Origin: Sphingomonas cremea | GTDB lineage: Bacteria > Pseudomonadota > Alphaproteobacteria > Sphingomonadales > Sphingomonadaceae | Direction of reading: 5' to 3' | Length of the DNA stretch: 64,000 nt | NCBI RefSeq assembly: GCF_021502585.1 | Contig: NZ_JAKFGM010000001.1 | Location: 310,001-374,000, forward strand | Part shown: positions 42,782-51,562 of the stretch, one piece after another | Numbering within the stretch: the stretch's first letter is position 1 | Layout of the letters: each line of letters starts with the position of its first letter | Translations under genes and position numbers: made by a program | Notes under the pieces: generated by a model | The model's input: the letters and a program-made list of their open reading frames with translations, nothing else | Told to the model about the DNA's origin: nothing | Database searches by the model: none

Positions 42782-43453
42782 TCAGCGTACGCGTGGGCCG
42801 CCGAATGGCAGTGGCGGGGGTGGACGGCGATCGCGCCGCGGCAGCTGGGCCTGGTAGGCGACCCCGCAATGTTCGACGCAATAAGGATAGCCGGGGTTGG
42901 CCTGCTGCCCGCAGAAATGGAAGTCGGGCTCGCCAGGGTGACCCATCGGCCAGCGGCAGACCCGATCATTCAGATCCAGCAGCGAGGTCTTGTCCGCGAC
43001 TTCCGCAGATGGCTTGGCCGGTACCAGGCGTCGAGGCGGGGCGGGCGGGATCGGCGCCTGCGTGTCGCCGGGGCCCTGCCGGATGAAGCCGCCGGGCCCA
43101 ACCGATCGATATTGAATCGTTGTCGCATCCGCCTGCTTTGCTTGTGCGGGGATACCTGGGGTGGCGGGCTGACGAGCTTCGGCGGCCGTCTCCCTCGGCT
43201 CGCTAGTTGCCGGGGCTGGTTTCGGGGACGGCGATGGTTTCGCTGCCCTTGGGGCGGGCGCAGGCTTGGCCTTCTTTTCCTTCTCCTCGCCCGGCTTCAC
43301 AGGCGAAGGACGCGATTCGAGGCCAAGGCGGTGCGCCTTGCCGATTACCGCGTTGCGGCTGACCCCGCCCAGTTCCTCGGCGATCTGGCTGGCGGTGGAG
43401 CCCTGGGTCCACATGGTCTTGAGGCGCTCGATGCGCTCGTCGGTCCAGCTCAT
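42782..43453 (-). CDS. gcrA: Cell cycle regulator GcrA
   Basis: Alphaproteobacterial sigma70-binding coactivator that works with CcrM methylation at GANTC sites. The 223-residue protein starts MSWTDERIERLKTMWTQGST and has the DNA-binding GGVSRNAVIGKAHRLGLESR, a basic proline/alanine-rich linker (residues about 47-140), and a C-terminal sigma-binding segment with VCRWPMGHPG, FHFCGQQA and PYCVEHC, whose cysteines are conserved. The family is alphaproteobacterial and supports the taxonomic call. It starts 61 bases from the ABC permease on the other strand. Confidence 0.95.
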   Translation of the reverse strand: MSWTDERIERLKTMWTQGSTASQIAEELGGVSRNAVIGKAHRLGLESRPSPVKPGEEKEKKAKPAPAPRAAKPSPSPKPAPATSEPRETAAEARQPATPGIPAQAKQADATTIQYRSVGPGGFIRQGPGDTQAPIPPAPPRRLVPAKPSAEVADKTSLLDLNDRVCRWPMGHPGEPDFHFCGQQANPGYPYCVEHCGVAYQAQLPRRDRRPPPPLPFGGPRVR

Positions 43454-43513
43454 TGAATTTCAAACTCCGTGCATTGTTGCGTGCCGCCGCGGCAGCCGAT
43501 AGGCGATTGTCGC

Positions 43514-44341
43514 GTGAACGACCAGACTCCCTCTTGGGTTCGAAGCGAGCCCGGCAAGGCGACGCTCGAAGGCGTCAACTGGGGCGGCCTTTCGACCCTT
43601 TATATCAAGGAGGTGAGGCGCTTCTTCAAGGTGCAGATGCAAACGGTCTGGGCACCGGCGGTCACCACGCTCCTATATCTCATCATTTTTACCGTCGCGC
43701 TGGGCCGCGAAGGCAAGACGGTATTGGGCGTGCCCTTCGCCGATTTTATCGCCCCGGGCCTAATCGTCATGGCGATGCTCCAGAACAGCTTCGCCAATTC
43801 CAGCTTCTCGCTGCTGGTCGGCAAGATGCAGGGCACGATCGTCGATTATCTGATGCCGCCGCTGTCGGTCGGCGAGTTGATCGCAGGACTGGTCGGCGCT
43901 TCGGTCACCCGTGCTGTCCTGGTCGGCCTAGCGGTATGGTTTATCATGGCTTTATGGCCGGGCGTTCATGTCGGCATTGCCCATCCGTTGTCCATAATCT
44001 GGTTCGGAATGATGGGATCGCTGATGCTGGCATTCCTCGGCCTGCTGACATCCGTCTGGGCTGACAAGTTTGATCATGCGGCAGTTGTCAGCAATTTCGT
44101 CGTGGCGCCGCTGTCGCTGTTGTCCGGAACATTTTATTCGGTCGAGCAGCTATCGCCCACGTTCCGCGCGATCAGTCATGCCAATCCCTTTTTCTATGTC
44201 ATTTCGGGCTTCCGCCACGGGTTCCTCAGCGAATCGGATTCGCCGATCATTATCGGGGCGATCGGACTTCTGATTATAAACGTAGCGCTCTTTTCGGCCT
44301 GCTATGCGGTCCTGAAAAGCGGGTGGAAGATCAAGAATTGA
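43514..44341 (+). CDS. ABC-2 type transporter permease
   Basis: Membrane permease of 275 residues with six hydrophobic helices, of the ABC-2 type found in polysaccharide or drug exporters. Marks are TLYIKEVRRFFKVQMQTVWAP at the start, TTLLYLIIFTVALGR, FIAPGLIVMAMLQNSFANSSFSLL, and PLSLLSGTFYSVEQLSPTFRAISHANPFFYVISGFR (in parts). No ATPase gene is next to it. GTG 43514 is used as start; TTG 43469 is possible. It lies divergent from gcrA with the two starts 60 bases apart. The substrate is unknown, lipid-linked glycans being one option. Confidence 0.85.
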   Translation: MNDQTPSWVRSEPGKATLEGVNWGGLSTLYIKEVRRFFKVQMQTVWAPAVTTLLYLIIFTVALGREGKTVLGVPFADFIAPGLIVMAMLQNSFANSSFSLLVGKMQGTIVDYLMPPLSVGELIAGLVGASVTRAVLVGLAVWFIMALWPGVHVGIAHPLSIIWFGMMGSLMLAFLGLLTSVWADKFDHAAVVSNFVVAPLSLLSGTFYSVEQLSPTFRAISHANPFFYVISGFRHGFLSESDSPIIIGAIGLLIINVALFSACYAVLKSGWKIKN

Positions 44342-44463
44342 GCCTTTCCAACCGGTTGAACAGTTAAGGTCGCTGAACGGCTGATAACGGTCGCGTTCAG
44401 CGTCGCCTCACTGCCCAAGCCCCAGAAGATACGCATCAACCGCTTCTCAAAGGAGAGAGCCAG

Positions 44464-44952
44464 ATGCGTAAGTTTCTTATTTCGGCGGCCCTTGCAGCTT
44501 CGACCCTAGTCGCCGCGGCGCCGGCCGCCGCCAAATATTATCCGCCGCAGCCACAGGGCTATGCCAACGGCTATAACAATTACGGCCAGGTCCGTCGCTT
44601 GCAGGTAAGGATCGACCAGTTGCAGCGCCAGATCAGCCAGCTCGACAGCCGAAACATATTGACCGAGCGAGAGGCCAGAAGCCTGCGCGTGGAGTCACGC
44701 GAGCTTGAGCGCCGATTGCGCTATGCATCCAGCTACGGCCTTAACGGCCGGGAGCGTTATGAGATCGAGCGCGGTATCCAGCGACTTGAGGTGCATATCC
44801 AGCGCGAGGCGCGTGATGGCAACCGCTACGGTCGCTGGGCGTATAACGACAATCGCGACCATTGGGGCGATCGCGACAACTGGCGCGACTATGATCGTGA
44901 CGGCCGCAACGATCGCTATGAGGACGATCAAGGCCAAGATCGCGACGACTAA
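44464..44952 (+). CDS. Secreted coiled-coil protein with Asp/Arg/Asn-rich tail
   Basis: A 162-residue protein with a signal peptide (MRKFLISAALAASTLVAAAPAAA) that I do not assign to a named family. Residues about 44-115 are strongly helical with heptad character (VRRLQVRIDQLQRQISQLDSR), and the last 45 residues (from about RWAYNDNRDHWGD) repeat Asp, Arg, Asn and Trp in short DRD/NRD units ending DQGQDRDD. GGAG precedes the ATG. Similar proteins occur in sphingomonads as hypothetical. A role in divalent-metal binding is possible but not shown. Confidence 0.75.
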   Translation: MRKFLISAALAASTLVAAAPAAAKYYPPQPQGYANGYNNYGQVRRLQVRIDQLQRQISQLDSRNILTEREARSLRVESRELERRLRYASSYGLNGRERYEIERGIQRLEVHIQREARDGNRYGRWAYNDNRDHWGDRDNWRDYDRDGRNDRYEDDQGQDRDD

Positions 44953-44989
44953 CCTTTTGGAGCTCTTTGCTCCGGGTAATGCGTAAGGG

Positions 44990-45018
44990 AGGGGCGGTCC
45001 TTATGGGCCGCCCCTTTC
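44990..45018 (+). terminator. Rho-independent-type terminator
   Basis: GGGGCGG (44991-44997) pairs with CCGCCCC (45008-45014), extended by an A-T pair at the base, and is followed by TTTCGTTT. It sits 40 bases after the stop of the secreted coiled-coil gene and before argD. Confidence 0.65.
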
Positions 45019-45102
45019 GTTTAATTGGCGTCATGGCTATAGGCTCGCCAAAGGCGGTGCGAAGCCGCTTTTGCCTTTTTACATCGTCGATAAGGAGCCC
45101 CC

Positions 45103-46290
45103 ATGGCCATCACGCCGCTCATGCCCGTTTACCCGCGTTCGCCCGTGCGGCCGGTCAGGGGCGAGGGGGTCTATCTCTACGGCGAGCAGGGTGAGAAATA
45201 TCTCGACTTCGCCGCCGGTATCGCTGTCAATCTGCTTGGTCACGGCCATCCCGTCCTGACCAGGGCGATCCAGGACCAGGCGGCGACGCTGATACATGTG
45301 TCGAATCTTTATGGCAGCCCTCAGGGCGAAGCGTTTGCCAAGCGGCTTACCGACTTGACCTTTGCCGACACGGTATTCTTCACCAACTCTGGCGTGGAAG
45401 CCGTCGAATGCGCGATCAAGACCGCTCGCCGCTATCACCACGTCAAGGGCAATCCGCATAAGCATACGCTGATCACTTTCTCCAACGCCTTCCACGGCAG
45501 GACGATGGCGACGATCAGCGCGACGGATCAGGCCAAGATGATCGACGGATTCGCGCCGCTACTTCCAGGTTTCAAGGTTGTAGCGTTCGACAACCTCGAG
45601 GCGGCGCTGGCGGCCGTTGACGAAAATACCGCCGGCTTCCTTGTCGAGCCGGTCCAGGGCGAGGGTGGGATCCGCCCCGCCAGCAAGGAATTTATCGCCG
45701 GCCTCCGCAAGGCCTGCGACGACAACGACCTGTTGCTGGTGTTCGACGAGGTGCAGTGCGGAGTAGCGCGCACCGGATATCTCTATGCCTATGAATATTA
45801 TGGGGTCACGCCCGACATCATGGCGTCGGCCAAGGGCATCGGCGGCGGATTCCCGATGGGCGCATGCCTCGCCACCGAAAAGGCCGCGGCGGGCATGGTC
45901 ATCGGCACCCATGGGTCAACCTATGGCGGCAACCCGCTGGCGATGGCGGCCGGCCAGGCGGTATTCGATGTTGTCGCTAATGACGAGTTCCTCTCTCACG
46001 TCCGCAAGATGGGCGAGCGGCTGCGCTCTGCGCTGGAGCAGATGATTCCCAATCACGACCATCTGTTCGAGAGCGTGCGCGGGCTGGGCCTGATGCTTGG
46101 CGTCAAGATGAAGACCGACAGCCGAGCGTTCGTCAATTATCTCCGGACCAAGGGCATTTTGACGGTTGCGGCCGGCGACAATGTCATTCGCGTCCTCCCT
46201 CCGCTCAATATCGAGGAAGGTCATATCGCCGAATTCGTCGAGGGCCTTTCGTCCGCCGCAGCCGAATACGACGTTCCCGAAGCAGCATGA
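45103..46290 (+). CDS. argD: Acetylornithine aminotransferase
   Basis: PLP enzyme of arginine synthesis (and possibly lysine synthesis through succinyldiaminopimelate). The 395-residue class III aminotransferase has [79 protein letters not shown], and the PLP lysine in [13 protein letters not shown]. Overlap with argF is four bases. A weak match to a GCTANAWC -10 box (GCTATAGG, about 45036) lies upstream. Confidence 0.96.
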   Translation: MAITPLMPVYPRSPVRPVRGEGVYLYGEQGEKYLDFAAGIAVNLLGHGHPVLTRAIQDQAATLIHVSNLYGSPQGEAFAKRLTDLTFADTVFFTNSGVEAVECAIKTARRYHHVKGNPHKHTLITFSNAFHGRTMATISATDQAKMIDGFAPLLPGFKVVAFDNLEAALAAVDENTAGFLVEPVQGEGGIRPASKEFIAGLRKACDDNDLLLVFDEVQCGVARTGYLYAYEYYGVTPDIMASAKGIGGGFPMGACLATEKAAAGMVIGTHGSTYGGNPLAMAAGQAVFDVVANDEFLSHVRKMGERLRSALEQMIPNHDHLFESVRGLGLMLGVKMKTDSRAFVNYLRTKGILTVAAGDNVIRVLPPLNIEEGHIAEFVEGLSSAAAEYDVPEAA

Positions 46291-47219
46291 ACCTTCGGCA
46301 CTTCCTCAGCCTCGCCGACGCGGGCGGGGAGGCCATCGCGCATATTCTGAACGAGGCGATGGAGAGGAAGGAGCTTCGGGCCGGCTGGCCCAAGGGCAAG
46401 GTCGATTCCGATCGCCCGCTCGACGGCGCGGTGCTCGCGATGATCTTCGAGAAGAGTTCAACGCGGACGCGCACCAGTTTCGACCTGGCGATTCGCCAGC
46501 TCGGTGGCTCGGCGATCATCCTCGACAGCAGCTTGTCCCAGCTTGGCCGGGGTGAGACCATCGCCGATACGGCCCGCGTCCTGTCGCGATTTGCCGACGT
46601 CATCATGATCCGCACCGATCATCATAAGAAGGCCGAGGAGCTGGCGCAGCATGCGACGGTACCGGTGATCAACGGACTTACCGACCTGTCGCATCCCTGC
46701 CAGCTGCTGGCGGACATGCAGACGGTGATCGAGAAGCGAGCCAAGCTGGCCGGATCGCGATGGGCATGGATTGGCGACGGCAATAACGTCTGCAACTCAC
46801 TGATCGAGGCGGCGTCGCTGCTGCATTTCGAGCTTGCGGTTGCCTGCCCCGGCGGGTTCGAGCCGGATATGGTCATTGCGTCGTCGGCCGTCGCCCGCGG
46901 CGGCCGCATAAATTTTACCCACGATCCCAAGGTAGCAATTGGCGGGGCTGAGGTGGTAGTCACCGACACCTGGGTTTCAATGGGCCAGGAAGACGACGAG
47001 TATCGGCAAGAAGCCTTCGCGCCTTTCCAGGTCAACGAGGGCATGATGGCGTTGGCGGCTTCGGACGCCACCTTCCTTCACTGCCTGCCTGCCCATCGCG
47101 GTGAAGAAGTAACGGACGCGGTAATCGACGGGCCACAGTCAGCGGTTTGGGACGAAGCGGAAAACCGGCTCCACGCGCAGAAAGCGCTGCTCCTCTGGGC
47201 CATGGGGAAAATCGGCTAG
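46287..47219 (+). CDS. argF: Ornithine carbamoyltransferase
   Basis: Makes citrulline from ornithine and carbamoyl phosphate. The 310-residue protein has the carbamoyl phosphate site [16 protein letters not shown], a histidine in [13 protein letters not shown], and [17 protein letters not shown], the ornithine site with HCLP. It starts in the argD stop (ATGA). hslO follows after 37 bases. The order argD-argF-hslO is conserved in many alphaproteobacteria. Confidence 0.97.
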   Translation: MNLRHFLSLADAGGEAIAHILNEAMERKELRAGWPKGKVDSDRPLDGAVLAMIFEKSSTRTRTSFDLAIRQLGGSAIILDSSLSQLGRGETIADTARVLSRFADVIMIRTDHHKKAEELAQHATVPVINGLTDLSHPCQLLADMQTVIEKRAKLAGSRWAWIGDGNNVCNSLIEAASLLHFELAVACPGGFEPDMVIASSAVARGGRINFTHDPKVAIGGAEVVVTDTWVSMGQEDDEYRQEAFAPFQVNEGMMALAASDATFLHCLPAHRGEEVTDAVIDGPQSAVWDEAENRLHAQKALLLWAMGKIG

Positions 47220-47256
47220 GTTGCGATTTCTCGCGCCCGTGCCCATTTGGCCGCTG

Positions 47257-48156
47257 ATGACTGAAATCTCGATGAAACAGGACGTCGCGCTGGGCGTCAC
47301 AGTGCCTTCGCGACATGCCAGGGGGCGTGCAGCGCGTATCGGACCTACGCTCGACACGATCCTCGCCAACCATGGCTATCCGCCGGTGATCGAGCAATTG
47401 CTCGCCGAGGCGCTGGTCCTGACCGCGTTGCTCGGCTCCCTGCTCAAGGACCCTGGCGGCCAATTGACTGTTCAGGCGCAGACGGAAGCCGGAATCGTCG
47501 AGCTTCTCGTGTGCGATTATAAGGGCGGCGAGTTGCGCGGCTATGTCCGCCATGACCCAGAGCGGCTGGCCGAGGCTGGGCCGCATCCGACGCTCTTTTC
47601 GTTGTTTGGACGAGGCTATCTCGCGATCACCTTCGACCAGCCAGCGACAAACGAGCGCTATCAAGGAATCGTCCCGCTGGAAGGCGAGGGGTTGGCCGAA
47701 GCGGCGCAAAGCTATTTCGCTCAGTCCGAGCAGATACCATCGATTGTTCGCCTAGCAGCAAAGAAGGACGATTCGGGCTGGGTTGCCGGTGGGCTCATGT
47801 TCCAGCATCTGCCGGAGGGCGAGGAGGGCCGCGATCGGCTGCACACCCGGCTCGACCACCCCGAATGGCCGCATGTGGCGGTGCTCGTCGGTTCAGTGAA
47901 GCCGGAAGAGCTGCTCGACCGCGACCTGCCGCTAGACGACCTGGTCTGGCGACTGCTTCACGAGGAAGAGGAGGTCCGAACCCTGGCGCCGGTGGTGCTT
48001 TCGAAGGGCTGCCGTTGTAGTCCGGATTACATTGCATCGGTCATCTCCCGCTTTCCACCGGAAGAGCGCGCCGAAATGGCCGGCGAAGACGGCATGATCA
48101 GGGTCGATTGCGCCTTTTGCGCAACCAGCTTTCCGATCGCAGCCGAAGCCGCCTGA
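47257..48156 (+). CDS. hslO: Redox-regulated chaperone Hsp33
   Basis: Holdase activated by oxidation of a zinc-bound cysteine cluster. The 299-residue protein has the four zinc cysteines as CRC (LSKGCRCSPDY) and CAFC (RVDCAFCATSF) near the C-terminus, preceded by an alpha/beta core with HARGRAARIGPTLD and LLAEALVLTALLGSLLKD. ATG 47257 (MTEISMKQD) is chosen over TTG 47221 and GTG 47239. It follows argDF, and probably shares their transcript. Along with gor, it forms a thiol-stress theme in this window. Confidence 0.95.
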   Translation: MTEISMKQDVALGVTVPSRHARGRAARIGPTLDTILANHGYPPVIEQLLAEALVLTALLGSLLKDPGGQLTVQAQTEAGIVELLVCDYKGGELRGYVRHDPERLAEAGPHPTLFSLFGRGYLAITFDQPATNERYQGIVPLEGEGLAEAAQSYFAQSEQIPSIVRLAAKKDDSGWVAGGLMFQHLPEGEEGRDRLHTRLDHPEWPHVAVLVGSVKPEELLDRDLPLDDLVWRLLHEEEEVRTLAPVVLSKGCRCSPDYIASVISRFPPEERAEMAGEDGMIRVDCAFCATSFPIAAEAA

Positions 48157-48208
48157 CCTTATGCAAAAAGTTGCTTCCGGTTAACGGGTGCGTGGTAAAC
48201 GGCGACCC

Positions 48209-48610
48209 ATGCGTAGCTCGGCGCGAATCGGCCTCGCGGCCCTCGTAACTTTGTCGGCAACCCTGGCGGCCGTAGCCGCCGTTCCGCGTGCGCTTGCGCC
48301 TGCGGCCGGAGGGATGTGGGAAGTCAGCCAAAGCGCTTCGGGCCACGATCCGACCAAGTTGTGCGTCCCATCGCCGGAGGTGCTGGCCCAATTCGAACAC
48401 CGACAGGGCCGATGTACGCGCGTGGTGATTCGCGACAGCGGCAACCTGGCCGAAATTCACTACACCTGTGCCGATGGCGGTTTCGGTCGGTCAGCGGTGA
48501 CGCTGGTTACCCCGCGCTCCCTGACGATCGATACGCAGGGCATTTCGGGAGGTCTTCCTTTCCACTACAAACTTTATGCTCGGCGGATGGGGAATTGCGG
48601 GGCTCGTTAA
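48209..48610 (+). CDS. Exported DUF3617-like protein
   Basis: A 133-residue protein with a signal peptide (MRSSARIGLAALVTLSATLAAVAAV) and a small strand-rich domain with MWEVSQSASGHDPTKLCVPSP and RCTRVVIRDSGNLAEIHYTCADGG. The GxW opening, C..C pairs and overall size resemble the DUF3617 family, whose function is unknown. ATG 48209 is chosen, 21 bases inside a longer frame. It ends 35 bases before a series of hairpins that precede the next gene. Confidence 0.65.
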   Translation: MRSSARIGLAALVTLSATLAAVAAVPRALAPAAGGMWEVSQSASGHDPTKLCVPSPEVLAQFEHRQGRCTRVVIRDSGNLAEIHYTCADGGFGRSAVTLVTPRSLTIDTQGISGGLPFHYKLYARRMGNCGAR

Positions 48611-48644
48611 GCCCCTCTTAACCATGTTTGGATTATTGCTTGGT

Positions 48645-48727
48645 CCGTGCCCTTCTTCGGCACGTTTTCCTCCCTGTCGGGCTTTATGCCCGCAACTAGG
48701 CCGCCCTCGGGCGGCCTTTCTTTTTTT
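48645..48727 (+). promoter_or_regulatory. Structured leader ending in a terminator hairpin
   Basis: Three hairpins follow one another: CGTGCC/GGCACG (48646-48651 and 48659-48664) with TTTT after it; CGGGC/GCCCG (48678-48682 and 48688-48692); and AGGCCGCCC/GGGCGGCCT (48698-48717) followed by TTTC and seven T. The last is a textbook intrinsic terminator, and it lies 25 bases before the start of the DUF3147-queC-queE run. It may end the DUF3617 gene, act as an attenuator, or be the 3' part of a small RNA of about 100 bases. Confidence 0.65.
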
Positions 48728-48751
48728 CGCCTTGCGCGGCAAGGGGACGAA

Positions 48752-49102
48752 ATGTTCCTGTTCATTCTCAAGGCGATCCTGTCGGGCCTCCTGGTCGCCG
48801 CGATCTCGACGATCGCCAAGCGCTATCCGGGATGGGGCGGTCTGATCGCATCGCTGCCGCTAGTGTCGGTGCTGTCGATGATATGGCTATACGGCGAAAC
48901 TGGCGACGCGGAGAGCGTGGCTCGCCTGTCGATAGGAGCCTTCTGGTTCTTCCTGCCCTCGATACCCATGTTCCTGGTTATTCCGGCGCTGCTGCACCGG
49001 GGAATCAGCTTCGTCGCAACCATGGCAATTGCCTGCCTCATGACGATCGCACTGTATGCCGCAATGAACTGGATCGCTCCGAAAGTGGGGATCATATTGT
49101 GA
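48752..49102 (+). CDS. Small DUF3147-type membrane protein
   Basis: A 116-residue membrane protein with about four helices ([83 protein letters not shown], each read in part). This matches the DUF3147 pattern. ATG 48752 has AAGGGG upstream. It overlaps queC by GTGA, so it belongs to the queuosine gene run, but a link between the function and preQ0 synthesis or uptake is only a guess. Confidence 0.75.
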   Translation: MFLFILKAILSGLLVAAISTIAKRYPGWGGLIASLPLVSVLSMIWLYGETGDAESVARLSIGAFWFFLPSIPMFLVIPALLHRGISFVATMAIACLMTIALYAAMNWIAPKVGIIL

Positions 49103-49776
49103 TCCGGCGAGACGCGGTCGTGCTGCTTTCCGGCGGCCTGGATTCGATGGTCTGTGCCGCCTTGGCGCGGGAGGCCGGGTTCGGCGTGCTTGCGTTGACC
49201 GTTGATTACAACCAGCGCCACCGGGTCGAGCTGGAAGCGGCGCGGCGGATCGCCGCTGATCTGGCCGACCGGCACATCGTGCTGCCACTGGATCTCACGG
49301 CATTTGGAGGTTCGGCGCTGACCAGCGATATCGCGGTCCCGAAAGGCGGTGTTGGCGAAGGAATTCCGGTTACCTATGTGCCGGCGCGCAACACGGTTTT
49401 TCTTAGCCTGGCCCTGGCATGGGCCGAGTCCGCCGGTGCACGCGACCTATATGTCGGGGTGAACGCGCTCGATTATTCGGGCTATCCCGATTGCCGTCCG
49501 GAGTTCATCGCTGCGTTCGAGGCGCTGGCCAATCGGGCGACCAAGGCGGGGGTCGAAGGGGTGGGCTTCACGGTTCACGCTCCGCTTCAGCATATGACCA
49601 AGGCAGACATTGCTCGCGAGGCAGTGCGACTTGGCCTGGATGCTTCGCTCAGCCACAGTTGTTACGATCCGGCACCGGATGGCGGGGCATGCGGATTGTG
49701 CGACGCCTGCCGGCTGCGCGCTAAGGGATTTGAGGACGCGGGCCTGCCTGATCCGACCCGCTACGCGCGCTCATGA
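49099..49776 (+). CDS. queC: 7-Cyano-7-deazaguanine (preQ0) synthase
   Basis: ATP-dependent ligase of queuosine synthesis that converts 7-carboxy-7-deazaguanine to preQ0. The 225-residue protein has the PP-loop [11 protein letters not shown], the region [45 protein letters not shown] and the C-terminal zinc site [10 protein letters not shown] after SLSHSCYDP. The start is GTG at 49099 in a GTGA overlap. queE follows with another four-base overlap. Confidence 0.96.
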   Translation: MIRRDAVVLLSGGLDSMVCAALAREAGFGVLALTVDYNQRHRVELEAARRIAADLADRHIVLPLDLTAFGGSALTSDIAVPKGGVGEGIPVTYVPARNTVFLSLALAWAESAGARDLYVGVNALDYSGYPDCRPEFIAAFEALANRATKAGVEGVGFTVHAPLQHMTKADIAREAVRLGLDASLSHSCYDPAPDGGACGLCDACRLRAKGFEDAGLPDPTRYARS

Positions 49777-50405
49777 CCTACGCCGTGAAAGAGGCATTTC
49801 TGACGCTCCAGGGCGAAGGCGTGCAAGCCGGGAGCCGCGCGGTCTTCCTCCGCTTTGCCGGCTGCAACCTTTGGAGCGGGCGCGAGCAGGATCGTGCCAT
49901 GGCCCAATGCAATTTTTGCGACACTGATTTTGTCGGCACCGACGGTCCGGGCGGGGGCAAGTTCGCAGGCGCCGAAGAACTTGCCGCTCATGTCGAAGCG
50001 CTGTGGGGAGAGGGGACCGAGGCGCGCCTGGTGGTCATCACCGGGGGAGAGCCGATGCTGCAACTGGATGAGGGGTTGGTCGAGGCTCTGCGCGAACGTG
50101 GCTTCCGGGTGGCAGTCGAAAGCAATGGGACGCTCCCGGCGACGCCTGGAATCGATTGGCTGTGCGTAAGTCCGAAAGCAGGGACCGTCGTGGTCCAGCG
50201 CTCTGGGGACGAGCTCAAGCTGGTATGGCCTCAAAAGGGGATCGATCCGGCGGAACTTGAGACGTGGGAGTTCGATCACTTCCTTGTCCAGCCGCTGGAC
50301 GGGCCGAACCTCAAGGCTTCGATCGACGCGGCAATCGATTTAGCGATGACCCGGCCACGCTGGCACCTGACGCTGCAGGCGCACAAGGTCGTCGGCCTGC
50401 CATAG
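49773..50405 (+). CDS. queE: 7-Carboxy-7-deazaguanine synthase
   Basis: Radical SAM enzyme that makes 7-carboxy-7-deazaguanine from 6-carboxytetrahydropterin. The 210-residue protein has [20 protein letters not shown] and the expanded cluster motif with Cys31, Cys46 and Cys49 (CX14CX2C), a known QueE variant in place of CX3CX2C. Further marks are [12 protein letters not shown] and [10 protein letters not shown]. It is the last gene of the run and is followed by a terminator. queD and queF are not in the window. Confidence 0.95.
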   Translation: MTYAVKEAFLTLQGEGVQAGSRAVFLRFAGCNLWSGREQDRAMAQCNFCDTDFVGTDGPGGGKFAGAEELAAHVEALWGEGTEARLVVITGGEPMLQLDEGLVEALRERGFRVAVESNGTLPATPGIDWLCVSPKAGTVVVQRSGDELKLVWPQKGIDPAELETWEFDHFLVQPLDGPNLKASIDAAIDLAMTRPRWHLTLQAHKVVGLP

Positions 50406-50440
50406 AAAAAGGGGCCGACGGGTGAACCGGCGGCCCCTTT
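50405..50440. terminator. Bidirectional terminator between queE and the lipoprotein gene
   Basis: A run of five A (50406-50410) precedes GGGGCCGACGG (50411-50421), which pairs with CCGGCGGCCCC (50427-50437) with one mismatch, and TTTCCTTT follows. The U-tract forms on either strand, fitting its place between two convergent genes. Confidence 0.75.
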
Positions 50441-50479
50441 CCTTTACCGAAAGGCCGACAGAGCGGCCCTGCGCGCCAA

Positions 50480-50722
50480 TTACTGGGCGTTGGTCTCGGC
50501 GGTCGCGTTCGCGTCAGCAGTCGCATTGGCGTCAACGGCGTTGGCGTCCATGCTCATGTTGGCGTCCATACCGGTCGAAGCGTCGATCGCGGTGGTGTCA
50601 TTGGCGACGACGTTCTCAGTGGTGAGGGTCTCGTCGACATTCATCGTGTTTTCAGCTGCTTCGTTGCTGCTGCAAGCCGAAACTGCCAGGGCCGCACCGG
50701 CGACCAGGATCAGAGCACGCAT
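50480..50722 (-). CDS. Lipoprotein with Asn/Asp/Ala repeats
   Basis: An 80-residue lipoprotein. A signal peptide with lipobox VSAC (residues about 1-17, MRALILVAGAALAVSACSS) is followed by a low-complexity tail in which ANDTT, DASTGMDANMSMDANA and VDANATADANATAETN repeat Asp-Ala-Asn. No fold or function is evident, and the tail should be exported and disordered. It is separated from lipB by 85 bases. Short lipoproteins of this type occur in sphingomonads. Confidence 0.75.
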   Translation of the reverse strand: MRALILVAGAALAVSACSSNEAAENTMNVDETLTTENVVANDTTAIDASTGMDANMSMDANAVDANATADANATAETNAQ

Positions 50723-50807
50723 TCAAAACTCCCTTGATTGTTAGATCTGCCGAGGGGCTGCCCCGCATCGCAAATCGCGCGCACAATAGTCGGGAGGCGC
50801 ATTTGCC

Positions 50808-51476
50808 TCAAGCGGCTTGTGAGATATCCGACAAACTATTGATAAAAGAACGAAATGTCCGTTCCAAAGCGACATCAAGCCGGTCCATCGCGTCGCTCTT
50901 TCCCAAGGCTGCAAGGCTAGTCACGCCATATTCAGCAATCCCGCAGGGCACGATTCCGCCGAAATGGGACAGGTCCGGTGAGACATTGATCGAGAAGCCA
51001 TGCATTGTCACCCAGCGGCGCACGCGAACCCCGATCGCGCCAATTTTTGCTTCGGCCGCCCCTGCTCCGGTCCAAATGCCAATGCGGCCGTGCTCGCGCC
51101 TCGCGGGAACGCCAAGTTCGCCCAGCGCGTCGATCATCCAGCCTTCCAGCGAATGCACGAAGCGACGGATATCGCGACCGCGCTTCTCAAGATCGAGAAC
51201 GAGATAGCCGACGCGCTGCCCCGGCCCATGATAGGTGTAACGGCCTCCTCGTCCTGCCTCGAAAACCGGGAAACCCATCGGATTGAACAGCTCGGCCGGA
51301 TCGGCACTGGTGCCTGAAGTGAAAAGCGGCGGATGTTCAAGCAGCCAGACCAGCTCCCGCGCCTTCCCAGCGCGTACCGCAGCGGCGCGGTCCTCCATTT
51401 CAGACAGCGCGGCCGGATAGGGCACGAGCCCTTCGCTCACTCGCCATTCGATCTCATCATGCATTGGGTGCGACAT
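50808..51476 (-). CDS. lipB: Lipoyl(octanoyl) transferase
   Basis: Transfers octanoate from ACP to the lipoyl domain of 2-oxoacid dehydrogenases. The 222-residue protein has [20 protein letters not shown], the catalytic lysine in [12 protein letters not shown] (Lys144), [14 protein letters not shown] and the catalytic cysteine in IVPCGI (Cys178). ATG 51476 is used, with ATG 51464 in the same frame as alternative. It is divergent from the following membrane protein gene. Confidence 0.96.
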   Translation of the reverse strand: MSHPMHDEIEWRVSEGLVPYPAALSEMEDRAAAVRAGKARELVWLLEHPPLFTSGTSADPAELFNPMGFPVFEAGRGGRYTYHGPGQRVGYLVLDLEKRGRDIRRFVHSLEGWMIDALGELGVPARREHGRIGIWTGAGAAEAKIGAIGVRVRRWVTMHGFSINVSPDLSHFGGIVPCGIAEYGVTSLAALGKSDAMDRLDVALERTFRSFINSLSDISQAA

Positions 51477-51562
51477 GGCCCTGCAACGTCATTCGGGCAA
51501 GGGCGATTGCCAGCGGCCGCTGGGCTACGCATAACGGGCATAACGTTCAAATGGGGGCAGCC

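Noticed and set aside
48611-48751. A known preQ1 riboswitch before the queuosine genes
   Set aside because: The preQ1-I and preQ1-II cores are not visible; only the three hairpins are.
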